The position numbers and the translations under genes were made by a program. Below are positions 23,992-32,072 of a stretch of 64,000 nt of DNA, piece by piece. Under the pieces are notes generated by a model. That model searched no databases. It saw only the letters and a list, made by a program, of their open reading frames with translations, and was not told the DNA's origin. This stretch comes from JADFXI01 sp963784135 (lineage in GTDB: Bacteria > Nitrospirota > Thermodesulfovibrionia > Thermodesulfovibrionales > Dissulfurispiraceae): contig CAWAQG010000004.1 of the NCBI GenBank assembly GCA_963784135.1, positions 832,661 through 896,660 on the forward strand. The letters run 5' to 3'. Every line of letters starts with the position of its first letter. The first letter of the stretch is position 1.

Positions 23992-25860
23992 TTAATACGC
24001 AAAGTATGGACCCGCGCCAAGGCCGGACGACGACCTGCCCTCAAACCCGATAAACACATTACGTCCAAAGTAAAACGGAAGTCCCCAGTCAAACGCGCCG
24101 CTCATAACGCCGCCAATATCGTAGTACACGTTGTTGTTGACCGAATTTATGAGAGCGTTAAAGTCGCCTATCTGGAACTGGACCGTGCCGCTGGGAGAGC
24201 CTGATGTCCCCTCAATAATAGCGGAAAGGCTCGTTATACCGTAAGGGTTCGAGCTTGTTGTCGAAGTGCAGAACCATCCTCCGCAGTCTTGAAGGCTTGT
24301 CTGGTGTCTAGTACTATAAGGGAAATACAGCGCGTTCGAACCGGTGTCTATGAAACTGCCGCCGTTAGAGGCATCGTTATAAGAGACACCGTTAAAAGTT
24401 GTGATAAAATTCCCGTACTGATCGAGTGGATATGTGGTTACTGCAGGAGGAGTGTTGTTGAAAAGGGTGTCAATCCCAAACACAACGATGCCGCCCACCG
24501 AAGGCTGCCCTGCGGAGAGAACGTCAGGAAGCTCCACTATTATACCGTTGTTGTCCGTGGGTAAAGCAGTCACAGGGTTCGTGACCTGATCCGTGAGGGC
24601 AACAGCAGTTCCAGTACAGGTCGATCCCGTACAAGAGTAGTACGTGGGATTTCCGCCGTTATTATCACTTGATACGCAACCCGCCCCGCAGTCCTGAACA
24701 GAAGGGCCGACACCGAGTATCCCGTTGAATCCGGCGTCAGACGGCGATTGGTCCGAACCCGGGCATACACTGCCGGCAGCTGCGATAGTAGGAAACGTAT
24801 AGTCTATTACCTGGATCGGGACCTCAACAGCAGGCTCGTTCCCCAGTGTGACGTTCGCTCTCCCGACCGGCCCCCAGTCCGACGAGCCGTCCGCATATGC
24901 CACGCATTCCGCAAGAGAGCCGGGACCGGACGCCACTGGCGTAAGAGAAACGTTGCCCAGGGCCTGTTTAAAAATCCTGAGTCCGAAACTTCCCGTATCC
25001 AATAAAATGCTGTTGATTGTCCGGCAGGTTGAGGCGCCGGGGGTGCAAACCTTGACACTGACGCATGGGTCGTTAAAATAACCCAGAGGCGTGGTGAGGG
25101 TCGGGTCGCATGTCGATCCGTTGACAGTGACTGAAAGCACGTTGTTTGCCAAAAAGGCCCTTGCGATGAAGGCAGCCATCTGGTCCCTTGTAACGTAATC
25201 AGTTGTTGAATCGGGAGTACACTCGTAATCGCCGTTCCCGCAGCCGGTGGTGATTCCATTGTCCTTCAAATACTGGACATATGTGAAGTAATAATTTGCA
25301 GCAGGCACGTCGGTGAAGTATGGGGTTGACGTGGTGGTGGAAGTTGGAGGGGACGCAGGGTCCTGTCCAGCTTTAACTTGTCTCCCCCTGACAAGGAAGG
25401 CAGCCATCTGGTCCCTCGTAACAGGGTCGGAAGGGCAGTAAAGAAGCGGAGATTGGCTGCATCCCACAGTAATTCCCAGTTCGTACAGCTTCTGGATATA
25501 CGGGAATAAAGAGCCCTCCGTTGCCGGAGATGCGTCGCTGAAATAAGGTGCTGTATTTGAACAGTTTGCCCCACCATTACAGGTGAAGTTCTCGCCATAC
25601 AACGCCCTTATGATGAAGGCCGCCATCTGGTCTCTTGTCACAGGGTCGGAAGGACAGTAAGAAAGCGGAGATTGGCTGCATCCCACAGTAATCCCGGCAC
25701 TATAAATAGCTTCAATGTAAGCGTATGCCCAGTAATTGGAAGGGACATCAGAAAAGGTGGCTGTTTGCGCAAGAGCAGGCGGAACCGCCCATGCACTAAA
25801 TACAGATAACAAAAGCAGCATTAAAATCGCTGCCCGATTAACAACCTTAATTAATTTCAT
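23992..25860 (-). CDS. SLH-anchored pepsin-like (DUF3443) protein
   Basis: 622 residues from the ATG at 25860 (a TTG one codon earlier is possible). Signal peptide 1-32. Three SLH domains (about 37-90, 107-160 and 182-238, each with VTRDQMAAF). Then a DUF3443-like domain with two aspartic-protease motifs: LLDTGSFGLRIF (D near 289) and FIDTGSNALYF (D near 506). Between them lie GFNGILGVGP and GGIVVFGID, which match the order of pepsin's DGILGL and VVxFGGID blocks; VAYADGS resembles the flap. So it looks like a bilobal A1-type aspartic protease tethered to the cell wall or S-layer. Activity is inferred. The start overlaps the DUF2844 gene by 14 bases. Confidence 0.85.
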   Translation of the reverse strand: MKLIKVVNRAAILMLLLLSVFSAWAVPPALAQTATFSDVPSNYWAYAYIEAIYSAGITVGCSQSPLSYCPSDPVTRDQMAAFIIRALYGENFTCNGGANCSNTAPYFSDASPATEGSLFPYIQKLYELGITVGCSQSPLLYCPSDPVTRDQMAAFLVRGRQVKAGQDPASPPTSTTTSTPYFTDVPAANYYFTYVQYLKDNGITTGCGNGDYECTPDSTTDYVTRDQMAAFIARAFLANNVLSVTVNGSTCDPTLTTPLGYFNDPCVSVKVCTPGASTCRTINSILLDTGSFGLRIFKQALGNVSLTPVASGPGSLAECVAYADGSSDWGPVGRANVTLGNEPAVEVPIQVIDYTFPTIAAAGSVCPGSDQSPSDAGFNGILGVGPSVQDCGAGCVSSDNNGGNPTYYSCTGSTCTGTAVALTDQVTNPVTALPTDNNGIIVELPDVLSAGQPSVGGIVVFGIDTLFNNTPPAVTTYPLDQYGNFITTFNGVSYNDASNGGSFIDTGSNALYFPYSTRHQTSLQDCGGWFCTSTTSSNPYGITSLSAIIEGTSGSPSGTVQFQIGDFNALINSVNNNVYYDIGGVMSGAFDWGLPFYFGRNVFIGFEGRSSSGLGAGPYFAY

Positions 25861-26320
25861 CAACGCTGACTCCGTAAGGGACCAGGGATGGGACGTATGC
25901 CCTGCCCCGCAGGTCCCGCATATGGCCCCATTTCTCTACAACAATCCGTGGTGTCTTCACCCGAAGGCTCCGTCTGTTGCCCGGATTGCGTTGGACCTGA
26001 CTCAGGGCTGCCCGGTATTCGCTATCATAAGAGCCAAGAAGCTGCGATAGATTAGGGTTGACCCGTCCATTCCAGGCAATGCCGAATACCACACCTGCCG
26101 GCGAAACGTATTCCCTGACCCTGGCCGCCCCCGCTTCGACCTCCTGAACAGTGTAACCATTGCGGACTGTCACTGGACGCCGCACCGCAGATAACGCCTC
26201 TCTGTCCATCTCGATAGAATCGGCGGGTTCTCCAAGCGTGGCCTGTACCCGCCGGGCTGCCGCAAAACAAACTATCGAAAGTGCAAGGGCGAGTAATAGG
26301 GGATATATTCTTATTCTCAT
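25847..26320 (-). CDS. DUF2844-type secreted protein
   Basis: 157 residues with a signal peptide (1-27) and the DUF2844 pattern: ATLGEPADSIEMDREAL, YTVQEVEAGAARVREYVSPAGVVFGIAWNG and QLLGSYDSEYRAAL. DUF2844 genes are commonly next to DUF3443 genes in Burkholderia-type genomes; here it directly precedes and overlaps one, so translation is coupled. A chaperone, inhibitor or propeptide-like role for the protease is possible but not shown. Confidence 0.85.
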   Translation of the reverse strand: MRIRIYPLLLALALSIVCFAAARRVQATLGEPADSIEMDREALSAVRRPVTVRNGYTVQEVEAGAARVREYVSPAGVVFGIAWNGRVNPNLSQLLGSYDSEYRAALSQVQRNPGNRRSLRVKTPRIVVEKWGHMRDLRGRAYVPSLVPYGVSVDEIN

Positions 26321-26385
26321 AGCTCCTACTTTATCTCCTTAATTTTAACAGCACCGGCATTATCTTATCAATCATTGCATTTCCC

Positions 26386-26555
26386 GGTAGTGGGTCAGTT
26401 TGTTTTTACTCTGTATCACCTGGGTGCTCAGTAGTGGGCTGGTAACGTCAAGCCCACATATCGAGAAATGGCGACCACAGATAATTCTCAATAGATACCA
26501 GTGATTGAATTGAAAGACTAATTGATACAGAGTAAAAACAAACTGACCCACTACC
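26386..26555 (+). repeat. Structured inverted-repeat element E2
   Basis: Perfect 33-bp inverted repeats (26386-26418 and 26523-26555, beginning GGTAGTGGGTCAGTTTG) enclose 104 bases. Outside them TTGCATNNC continues the symmetry imperfectly. The core has CCTGGGTGCTCAGTAG, the hairpin GTGGGC (26434-26439)/GCCCAC (26452-26457) with a GTAACG loop, then CATAT, and GAAAGACTAATT near the right arm. The arms share no sequence with those of E1 or E3. Confidence 0.82.
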
Positions 26556-26585
26556 GCTATGCAACCGCACTTGAAGAAGTTCTCT

Positions 26586-26915
26586 TCACTTTCTCGGTCT
26601 GAGTTCGTACATCCTTCTTTCTTCCGGGGACATCCCAATTTCCGACAGGTCATCCTGAACTTTTTGATATTTTTTCATTGTTTCGTCTGCACGGCAGCGC
26701 ATCAGCTCATCATCGGTCCTGGCTTCAGACACGCAACTTCTGGTACTACTCGCGCTGTGCTCGAACAGCTCGATGTCGTTAAGTATTTCCGCTTTGTTTT
26801 TCTCAAGGGCCGTCTTATCCTGAGGCTCCTCCGCTGATACTGTAGAATAAATAAAGCCGCCGCATAAAAAAACAACAGCCCATAAAAATAAATAAGGATA
26901 CTTGTTAAAACTCAT
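26586..26915 (-). CDS. Secreted hypothetical protein
   Basis: About 109 residues from the ATG at 26915, placed behind the strong site GGAGGGGAAGGG; an earlier ATG overlaps that site and is rejected. Signal peptide (about 1-28) then a charged helical domain with a Cys pair in RSCVSEARTDDELMRCRADETMKKYQ. The Cys spacing suggests a helical hairpin disulfide. Family not recognised. It lies between E2 and E3. Confidence 0.7.
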   Translation of the reverse strand: MSFNKYPYLFLWAVVFLCGGFIYSTVSAEEPQDKTALEKNKAEILNDIELFEHSASSTRSCVSEARTDDELMRCRADETMKKYQKVQDDLSEIGMSPEERRMYELRPRK

Positions 26916-27061
26916 GCCCTTCCCCTCCATATCTTTTATCTGCTTCCTGCTGCTTCATTAACGTATTTTAACAGATGTATAACAGATTAAACCGGAGTTG
27001 TCAAATCGCATTTCTCCTTTTTTTAATACCAATACCTACTGCTCGATAACTGAGAACATAT

Positions 27062-27082
27062 GTGCTCGCAAAGAAAAACTAT
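27062..27082 (+). repeat. Possible truncated right end of an E-type element
   Basis: GCTCGCAAAGAAAAACTAT matches the right-end segment of E1 (GCTCGCAAAGAAAAATTAC at 3767-3785) nearly base for base. No matching arm or core is found upstream, so it would be a decayed fourth copy. Confidence 0.4.
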
Positions 27083-27105
27083 ACCGACCATGTCCCTGCA
27101 ACCGA

Positions 27106-27280
27106 CAAGGAAGTTGACGGACTGGATTTCGGCAGCGTACACCTGGCTTATCAGCAGCGGGTAGGTAACGCCCTACCTGCATATATAATGTATGGCACTG
27201 AATGTATTATCGGCAAGAGCGGTGCACTGGCAACAAAGAAAAATTGGACGCTGCCGAAATCCAGTCCGTCAACTTCCTTG
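27106..27280 (+). repeat. Structured inverted-repeat element E3
   Basis: Perfect 33-bp inverted repeats (27106-27138 and 27248-27280, beginning CAAGGAAGTTGACGGAC) enclose 109 bases. Core: CCTGGCTTATCAGCAG, the hairpin GCGGGT (27157-27162)/ACCTGC (27175-27180) with the GTAACG loop at 27165-27170, then CATAT, and CAAAGAAAAATT at the right arm. The stem differs from E1 and E2 by compensating changes. The gap 26916-27373 holds this element and the possible partial copy. Confidence 0.82.
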
Positions 27281-27373
27281 CCCCCACTGAGAACTGATTC
27301 GGCAATCCCTGCTTTAGTTTGCTCTCGTTCCGTGCTATGATTTAAATATAATGTAGAAAGGAGGTCCAACCGT

Positions 27374-27919
27374 ATGTTCCGCAGAATAATACAGTGCCTG
27401 TTAATTCTATTGGGGGTGATTTTTATGCAGTCCGCTCATGCCGCCGACACTGAAAAACATGACAAGGGTTTCGTGAAGCCTTCCCAGGAAGAATTGAAGA
27501 AAACATTAACGCACATGCAGTACACTGTTACGCAAAAAAACGGTACCGAACCGGCGTTCCACAACGAATATTGGAACAATAAAAAAGAGGGTATCTATGT
27601 CGATATCGTCTCAGGCGAACCACTCTTCAGCTCCCTTGACAAGTTTGATTCCGGCACCGGATGGCCGAGTTTCACAAAACCCCTGGAACCTGGAAATATC
27701 GTTGAAAGAGACGACTGGACTTTCTTTACAAAAAGGAGAGAGGTGAGGAGCTTTTATGCTGATTCGCATCTCGGGCATGTATTTAATGACGGCCCTCCTC
27801 CGACCCATAAGCGTTACTGCATGAACTCTGCGGCACTTCGCTTCATCCCAAAAGAAGACCTTGAAAAGGAAGGGTATGGAAAGTACCTGAAACTGTTTAA
27901 TAAATTAAAATATGTCTGA
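27374..27919 (+). CDS. msrB: Periplasmic methionine-R-sulfoxide reductase
   Basis: 181 residues. Signal peptide (1-23) and a complete MsrB domain: EPAFHNEYWNNKKEGIYVDI, GTGWPSFTKP, DSHLGHVFNDGPPP and catalytic Cys in RYCMNSAALRF. The CxxC zinc pairs of many MsrB proteins are absent, as in other exported forms. It repairs methionine-R-sulfoxide in exported proteins. AAAGGAGG lies ten bases before the ATG and a TATAAT at 27347. It overlaps the next gene by eight bases. Confidence 0.95.
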   Translation: MFRRIIQCLLILLGVIFMQSAHAADTEKHDKGFVKPSQEELKKTLTHMQYTVTQKNGTEPAFHNEYWNNKKEGIYVDIVSGEPLFSSLDKFDSGTGWPSFTKPLEPGNIVERDDWTFFTKRREVRSFYADSHLGHVFNDGPPPTHKRYCMNSAALRFIPKEDLEKEGYGKYLKLFNKLKYV

Positions 27920-28529
27920 CCGTTCAGCCGTTTTGCTATTCATAAAATCCCCTGAAAAGGGGAAAGTGAAATCCCGTCTGGCAAAAACAATTGGTGAAGA
28001 TGCGGCACTTGATGTCTATAAATGTCTTGTATACAGCACGCTCGAAAACGTGAAGGCCGGCAACCATCTTTTCAGGCTTTGCTTTTATCCTCCGGATTCC
28101 GGCGCAATTATCAAAAACTGGTTGGGGGATACATATTACTATGCTCCACAACATGGTGGCGATCTCGGAGAAAGAATGAAGAATGCTTTTGTTCAGGCCT
28201 TTTCAGACGGCGTGAAAAAGGTTTTGGTCATCGGCAGTGACATTCCCGATCTCTCAATTTCACTAATAGATGAAGCCTTTAACGCACTTGATACCGGCGA
28301 TGCAGTCATCGGCCCTGCTCATGATGGAGGATATTATTTAATTGGCTTCAACAGGGCCTCCTTTCTCCCTGACATTTTTCAGGGGATTGCATGGAGTACC
28401 GGTTCCGTGTTTAATCAAACAATGAAAGTTTTCGGGAAATCAGACCTCACTGTTCATGTTCTGACAGAATTATCGGATGTAGATACGTTTGAGGACCTGC
28501 TGTCGCTATTTAAAGAGGGAGACCTATAA
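27912..28529 (+). CDS. TIGR04282/DUF2064-type transferase
   Basis: 205 residues of the GT-A-like DUF2064 family (rSAM/selenodomain-associated transferase 1): LLFIKSPEKGKVKSRLAKTIG at the nucleotide site, QHGGDLGERMKNAF, VIGSDIPDL (the DxD-like metal motif) and DAVIGPAHDGGYYLIGF. Paired here with a TIGR04283 transferase at 30279, as is common. Substrate unknown; in some bacteria the pair is linked with arsenosugar synthesis. Starts inside the msrB stop region. Confidence 0.9.
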   Translation: MSDRSAVLLFIKSPEKGKVKSRLAKTIGEDAALDVYKCLVYSTLENVKAGNHLFRLCFYPPDSGAIIKNWLGDTYYYAPQHGGDLGERMKNAFVQAFSDGVKKVLVIGSDIPDLSISLIDEAFNALDTGDAVIGPAHDGGYYLIGFNRASFLPDIFQGIAWSTGSVFNQTMKVFGKSDLTVHVLTELSDVDTFEDLLSLFKEGDL

Positions 28530-29971
28530 TGCCCGGATATGATTATGACCTTATCGTGATCGGGGGCGGCGCGGGAGGGTTTGTGGCATCCAAGCTCGCT
28601 AACGGTCTAAGCAAAAAAGTTGCAATTATCGAAAAAAAGAAACTGGGCGGTGAATGTACTTTGTCAGGCTGTATTCCGAGCAAGGCATTCATAAAATCAG
28701 GCATCATTGCCCGGCAGTCAACGCATTTAAAAAATTATGGGCTCTCTGCAAAAGACGACATCGTCATAAATGCCGATGATGTTATGAGACACGTTCGTTC
28801 GGTCATAGAGAAGGTATATGAGGGTCATCAGCCCTCGATGTTCAGGGAGCTTGGTATTGATGTCCTTTTTGGAAATCCGCATTTTATGGACAATCACACG
28901 ATAGAACTGGAGGGCAGAAGGCTTTCCGCAAAATCCTTTATTATTTCGACAGGTTCGTCCGCTTTCATACCGCCAATTGAGGGAATAGATACAGTCCCCT
29001 ATTTAACAAACGAAACCTTTTTTGGCATCGAGCACCTTCCCTCATCAATGATAGTCCTCGGCGGTGGTCCTATAGGCATAGAGCTTGCTCAAGCTGCAAA
29101 CCGCCTGGGCGTCAAAGTTCATGTAGTAGAAATGTGCGAGTCTATCCTCTGTAGAGAAGACAGGGAATTGGTAAATATATTGTCCGAAAAACTGAAAGAG
29201 GAAGGATTGGACCTGCATACTGAAACAAAGGCGCTGAAACTATCATGGGAAGCGGGCCAGGCGGCTGTAACAGTTGAAAATAAAAACGGGCAAAAAAAGG
29301 AGATAAAAGCCGATTCTGTGTTGGTTGCTGTTGGCAGAAAAGCGAATGTCGCCGGCCTCAACCTTGAGAATGCAGGAGTGAAGTGCAGCCCCAGGGGGAT
29401 AATTACAGACAAATGTCTCCGGACAACAGCGCCCAATATTTACGCGTGCGGAGATGTTGTGGGGCCCTATCAGTTTAGCCATATGGCTGAGTATGGGGCG
29501 CGTATCGCAGTACAAAATGCGTTCCTGCCTTTTAAGAAAAAAGTGAATTACCGGGATGTTGCCTGGTGCACATTCACAGACCCTGAACTCGCCCATGCGG
29601 GGTTGACAGAAGAAGAAGCAAGAAAACTGCACGGAGACGATATGAAAGTCTACAAGTATGAATATAAAAATATCGACAGGGCCAAAACCGATATTATTGA
29701 AACAGGCATGAGCAAATTCATAACAGACCGGAAGGGGAAAATTATCGGGGCGCATATTTTGGGAAGCAGCGCCGGAGAAATAATTCACGAAGCCCAGCTT
29801 GCAAAGTCATTCGACATCCCGTTTTATAAATTAAACTCCGTAATACATATTTACCCCACTTTTTCCGATATCATCAAACAACCTGCAAAACTTTCGTATA
29901 TCGACAGGCTTCAGAATAACCCGCTATTGAAATTTATAAGTAACATTTTGAAAAAAAATAATAGAAAATGA
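28529..29971 (+). CDS. FAD-dependent pyridine nucleotide-disulfide oxidoreductase (MerA/Lpd-like)
   Basis: 480 residues. FAD site IGGGAGGFVASKLA, redox-active Cys pair in GGECTLSGCIPSKAF, NAD(P) site VLGGGPIGIELAQAANRLG, YACGDVVGPYQFSHMAEYGARIA, and a C-terminal dimerisation domain with HIYPTFSDIIKQ in place of the HAHPT of lipoamide dehydrogenases. No N-terminal HMA domain and no C-terminal Cys pair, so mercuric reduction is unlikely. Start codon overlaps the previous stop by one base (TAATG), indicating an operon with msrB and the transferase. Confidence 0.9.
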   Translation: MPGYDYDLIVIGGGAGGFVASKLANGLSKKVAIIEKKKLGGECTLSGCIPSKAFIKSGIIARQSTHLKNYGLSAKDDIVINADDVMRHVRSVIEKVYEGHQPSMFRELGIDVLFGNPHFMDNHTIELEGRRLSAKSFIISTGSSAFIPPIEGIDTVPYLTNETFFGIEHLPSSMIVLGGGPIGIELAQAANRLGVKVHVVEMCESILCREDRELVNILSEKLKEEGLDLHTETKALKLSWEAGQAAVTVENKNGQKKEIKADSVLVAVGRKANVAGLNLENAGVKCSPRGIITDKCLRTTAPNIYACGDVVGPYQFSHMAEYGARIAVQNAFLPFKKKVNYRDVAWCTFTDPELAHAGLTEEEARKLHGDDMKVYKYEYKNIDRAKTDIIETGMSKFITDRKGKIIGAHILGSSAGEIIHEAQLAKSFDIPFYKLNSVIHIYPTFSDIIKQPAKLSYIDRLQNNPLLKFISNILKKNNRK

Positions 29972-29984
29972 AACCACAGCCAAA

Positions 29985-30240
29985 AGTAGGCGCTTCTAAG
30001 CGAGTGCATAGAATTCGACTAAAATGTTAAATGTTGGATGTTGAATGAATAGGTACCCATAATCCGTTGAAAAGAATGGATTCCCGCTTACTGCCTGCCA
30101 ACAGTAGGTGCTCTTAAGCACGGGAATGACGGGGTTATTTATTTGTTTATTTCCAAAGTACTTAACTCGTGTTTTAAAAAAAGAGACGGAGTCTGTGGTC
30201 GTCATTCCCGCGCAGGCGGGAATCCATTTTTCATATTAAT
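29985..30240. repeat. Composite REP-like element, copy 2, with GTAGGYGC hairpins
   Basis: Contains the same ordered parts as 6617-6742 in reverse: ATGGATTCCCGCTTACTGCC, TTATTTATTTGTTTATTTCC, GGAGTCTGTGGTC and GTCATTCCCGCGCAGGCGGGAATCC. The GTAGGTGCTCTTAAGCAC hairpin (30103-30122) has relatives at 29990-30005 and 63527-63550. It fills the gap between the flavoprotein and the next transferase. Confidence 0.7.
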
Positions 30241-30278
30241 TTTGACAGCACGTCTTGAAAAAATGAAACTGCAAAAAT

Positions 30279-30989
30279 ATGAGAACGCAGAACACACACA
30301 GCAACTATAAAATCTCGATTATTATTCCTGTGCTGCATGAGGGTCCAATAATCAATCGGGCCATCGGCAGCATTTTTGACCTGCCCTATGACGGAGAGGT
30401 GGAAGTTATTGTTGTCGATGGCAGTCCTTCCGGAGAGACCTTAAATGCCATTGAGCAAAATGAAGTAAAGAAGGTCATCAGCAAAAAAGGACGGGCGCAA
30501 CAGATGAATCAAGGCGCATTCAATGCCTGCGGAGACATACTGCTTTTTTTGCATGCGGACACGGAACTGCCGAAGAATGCGCTGAATGCAATTTCCTCGG
30601 TCATGCGGAAAGGAGACTTCGTGGGAGGGGCCTTTGATTTGGGCATAAAATCCGACAGGCCTGTTTTCAGGTTAATCGAAATGGCTGCCTCCCTTCGTTC
30701 CCGATATACAGGGACCCCTTACGGCGACCAGGCACTATTCATAAGGAAGGAATATTTTCATTCAATGGGTGCTTTTAAGGAGATGCCCTTAATGGAGGAC
30801 GTAGAGCTGATGCGGCGGATAAAAAAAACCGGGGACAAGATTTATATCATTCCGGAAAAAGTGAGTACCTCTCCGCGCAGATGGGAAAAAGAAGGTGTAA
30901 TTTATTGTACATTGAGAAACTGGGTTTTGATAACACTGTATTCCATAGGCATCCCCGCTGAGAAATTGCTGAAATTTTATGAATTCTGA
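30279..30989 (+). CDS. TIGR04283-type GT2 glycosyltransferase
   Basis: 236 residues, GT-A fold of family GT2: ISIIIPVLHEGPIINRAIGS, VIVVDGSPSG, RAQQMNQGAFNACGDILLFLHADTELP (DxD as HAD) and GTPYGDQALFIRKEYF with MEDVELMRRIKK. This is the TIGR04283 (rSAM/selenodomain-associated transferase 2) pattern. Its partner TIGR04282 gene is two genes upstream, separated by the flavoprotein and a repeat block. Confidence 0.92.
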   Translation: MRTQNTHSNYKISIIIPVLHEGPIINRAIGSIFDLPYDGEVEVIVVDGSPSGETLNAIEQNEVKKVISKKGRAQQMNQGAFNACGDILLFLHADTELPKNALNAISSVMRKGDFVGGAFDLGIKSDRPVFRLIEMAASLRSRYTGTPYGDQALFIRKEYFHSMGAFKEMPLMEDVELMRRIKKTGDKIYIIPEKVSTSPRRWEKEGVIYCTLRNWVLITLYSIGIPAEKLLKFYEF

Positions 30990-31013
30990 AACAAGACATA
31001 CTCGTCCATTCTC

Positions 31014-31042
31014 TTGACATCAGACGTACAATAAAATAAAAT
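31014..31042 (+). promoter_or_regulatory. Promoter of toxin-antitoxin operon
   Basis: TTGACA (31014-31019), a 17-base spacer and TAAAAT (31037-31042). AAGGAGGTG precedes the antitoxin ATG at 31065. Confidence 0.7.
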
Positions 31043-31064
31043 AAATACGGCAAGGAGGTGTCTC

Positions 31065-31313
31065 ATGACTACAAAGCTGACCTTACGGTTGGACGATAAA
31101 CTGATCAAGCAGGCTAAGGAGACGGCACGCTCCAAAGGCGTCAGCCTCTCTCGCATAGTGGAGGACTATTTCAGGTCATTGGCGGTACGGAGGGGAAAGG
31201 AAGCACCTGAATCGCCTGTGTTGTCGGAAATATCGGGTGTCCTGTCAGGCGGAATCGGTGCGAGGAAGCTCCGGGCGGGTTACAGAAAACATCTTCAGGA
31301 AAAATATCGTTGA
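31065..31313 (+). CDS. DUF6364-like antitoxin
   Basis: 82 residues. N-terminal ribbon-helix-helix-like segment KLTLRLDDKLIKQAKETARSKGVSLSRIVEDYF, typical of antitoxins that bind their own operator, followed by a disordered region and a basic tail (RKLRAGYRKHLQEKYR) that would fold onto the toxin. It precedes and overlaps a PIN-domain gene by four bases. Confidence 0.88.
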   Translation: MTTKLTLRLDDKLIKQAKETARSKGVSLSRIVEDYFRSLAVRRGKEAPESPVLSEISGVLSGGIGARKLRAGYRKHLQEKYR

Positions 31314-31726
31314 AATCCATTTTCTGTGATATCAATTTCTTTCTCGATATTTTTCTAAAGCGGGAACCTTTCTACGCGCCGGCGGCTGTTGTATTCAAAA
31401 TGATCGAGGAAAAGAAGTTGAAGGGTCATCTCTGCGCCCTCAGTTTCCCAACACTTTATTACCTGCTTTCGAAAAAACTGGATCAGAAAGATGCAATAAA
31501 GATCCTCGAAAAAGTCAGAATCGTCTTTCATGTCGCAGCAGTCGACCAGAGGGTGATCGATCTCTCCCTCACATCGAATTTCAAGGATTTCGAAGACGCA
31601 GTGCAGTATTATTCTGCCGTTCAGGCAAAGTCAGAGTGTCTCATTACCAGAAACAAGGGCGACTATAAAGTAGACATCCTGCCCGTCCTCACCCCGGAAG
31701 AATTTCTGGCAATTAAAATCGGATGA
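31310..31726 (+). CDS. PIN-domain toxin (VapC-like)
   Basis: 138 residues. PIN nuclease acidic residues: D in FCDINFFLDIFLKREP, E in the middle helix region (MIEEKKL), D in FKDFEDAVQY and D in ITRNKGDYK. VapC-type toxins cleave RNA. The start is TTG within TTGA, overlapping the antitoxin stop, so toxin translation depends on the antitoxin. Confidence 0.92.
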   Translation: MKSIFCDINFFLDIFLKREPFYAPAAVVFKMIEEKKLKGHLCALSFPTLYYLLSKKLDQKDAIKILEKVRIVFHVAAVDQRVIDLSLTSNFKDFEDAVQYYSAVQAKSECLITRNKGDYKVDILPVLTPEEFLAIKIG

Positions 31727-31923
31727 CAAAATATCCGCATCGGTTGCGTCTTAGAATGTCCCCATCTGGCGCAAAAGAGCTGATTTTCTTTACACGAAAG
31801 CAGTTGAAATATGGTCAATTAAATAAAATTAACACCCTTTCTGTCGATGATCGATATGTGCAGATTGACACAGTTTATCGAACGGCCTCAGATAAAGTGC
31901 CCATGGATTATATTTTTAGTTAA
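31723..31923 (+). CDS. Possible small protein after the toxin
   Basis: 66 codons starting with an ATGA overlap with the toxin stop. Sequence is basic with no recognised domain (RMSPSGAKELIFFTRKQLKYG). The overlap favours translation, but composition is weak and it may be a chance frame or a remnant. Confidence 0.25.
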   Translation: MTKYPHRLRLRMSPSGAKELIFFTRKQLKYGQLNKINTLSVDDRYVQIDTVYRTASDKVPMDYIFS

Positions 31924-32072
31924 TTGTGAAGCCACAGACGATCTGCATTACTATTTCCGTTTGTACCCCGCAGGAAGATCATTCTACTCCGCTATGGGCG
32001 TATAGCTGTGAGCATCTTGCCGGATGATGCACTTTATAAATGTGATAGAGAGTAAAATGCAGGAGACAATTC

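Noticed and set aside
28529..29971. Mercuric reductase
   Set aside because: No HMA domain, no C-terminal Cys pair and no mer genes; only the general disulfide reductase fold is supported.
31920..32072. Further copies of the E-type core near 31990 and 34150
   Set aside because: Only short similarity (GTATNNCTGTGAGCA) between the two places; no arms and no GTAACG hairpin.
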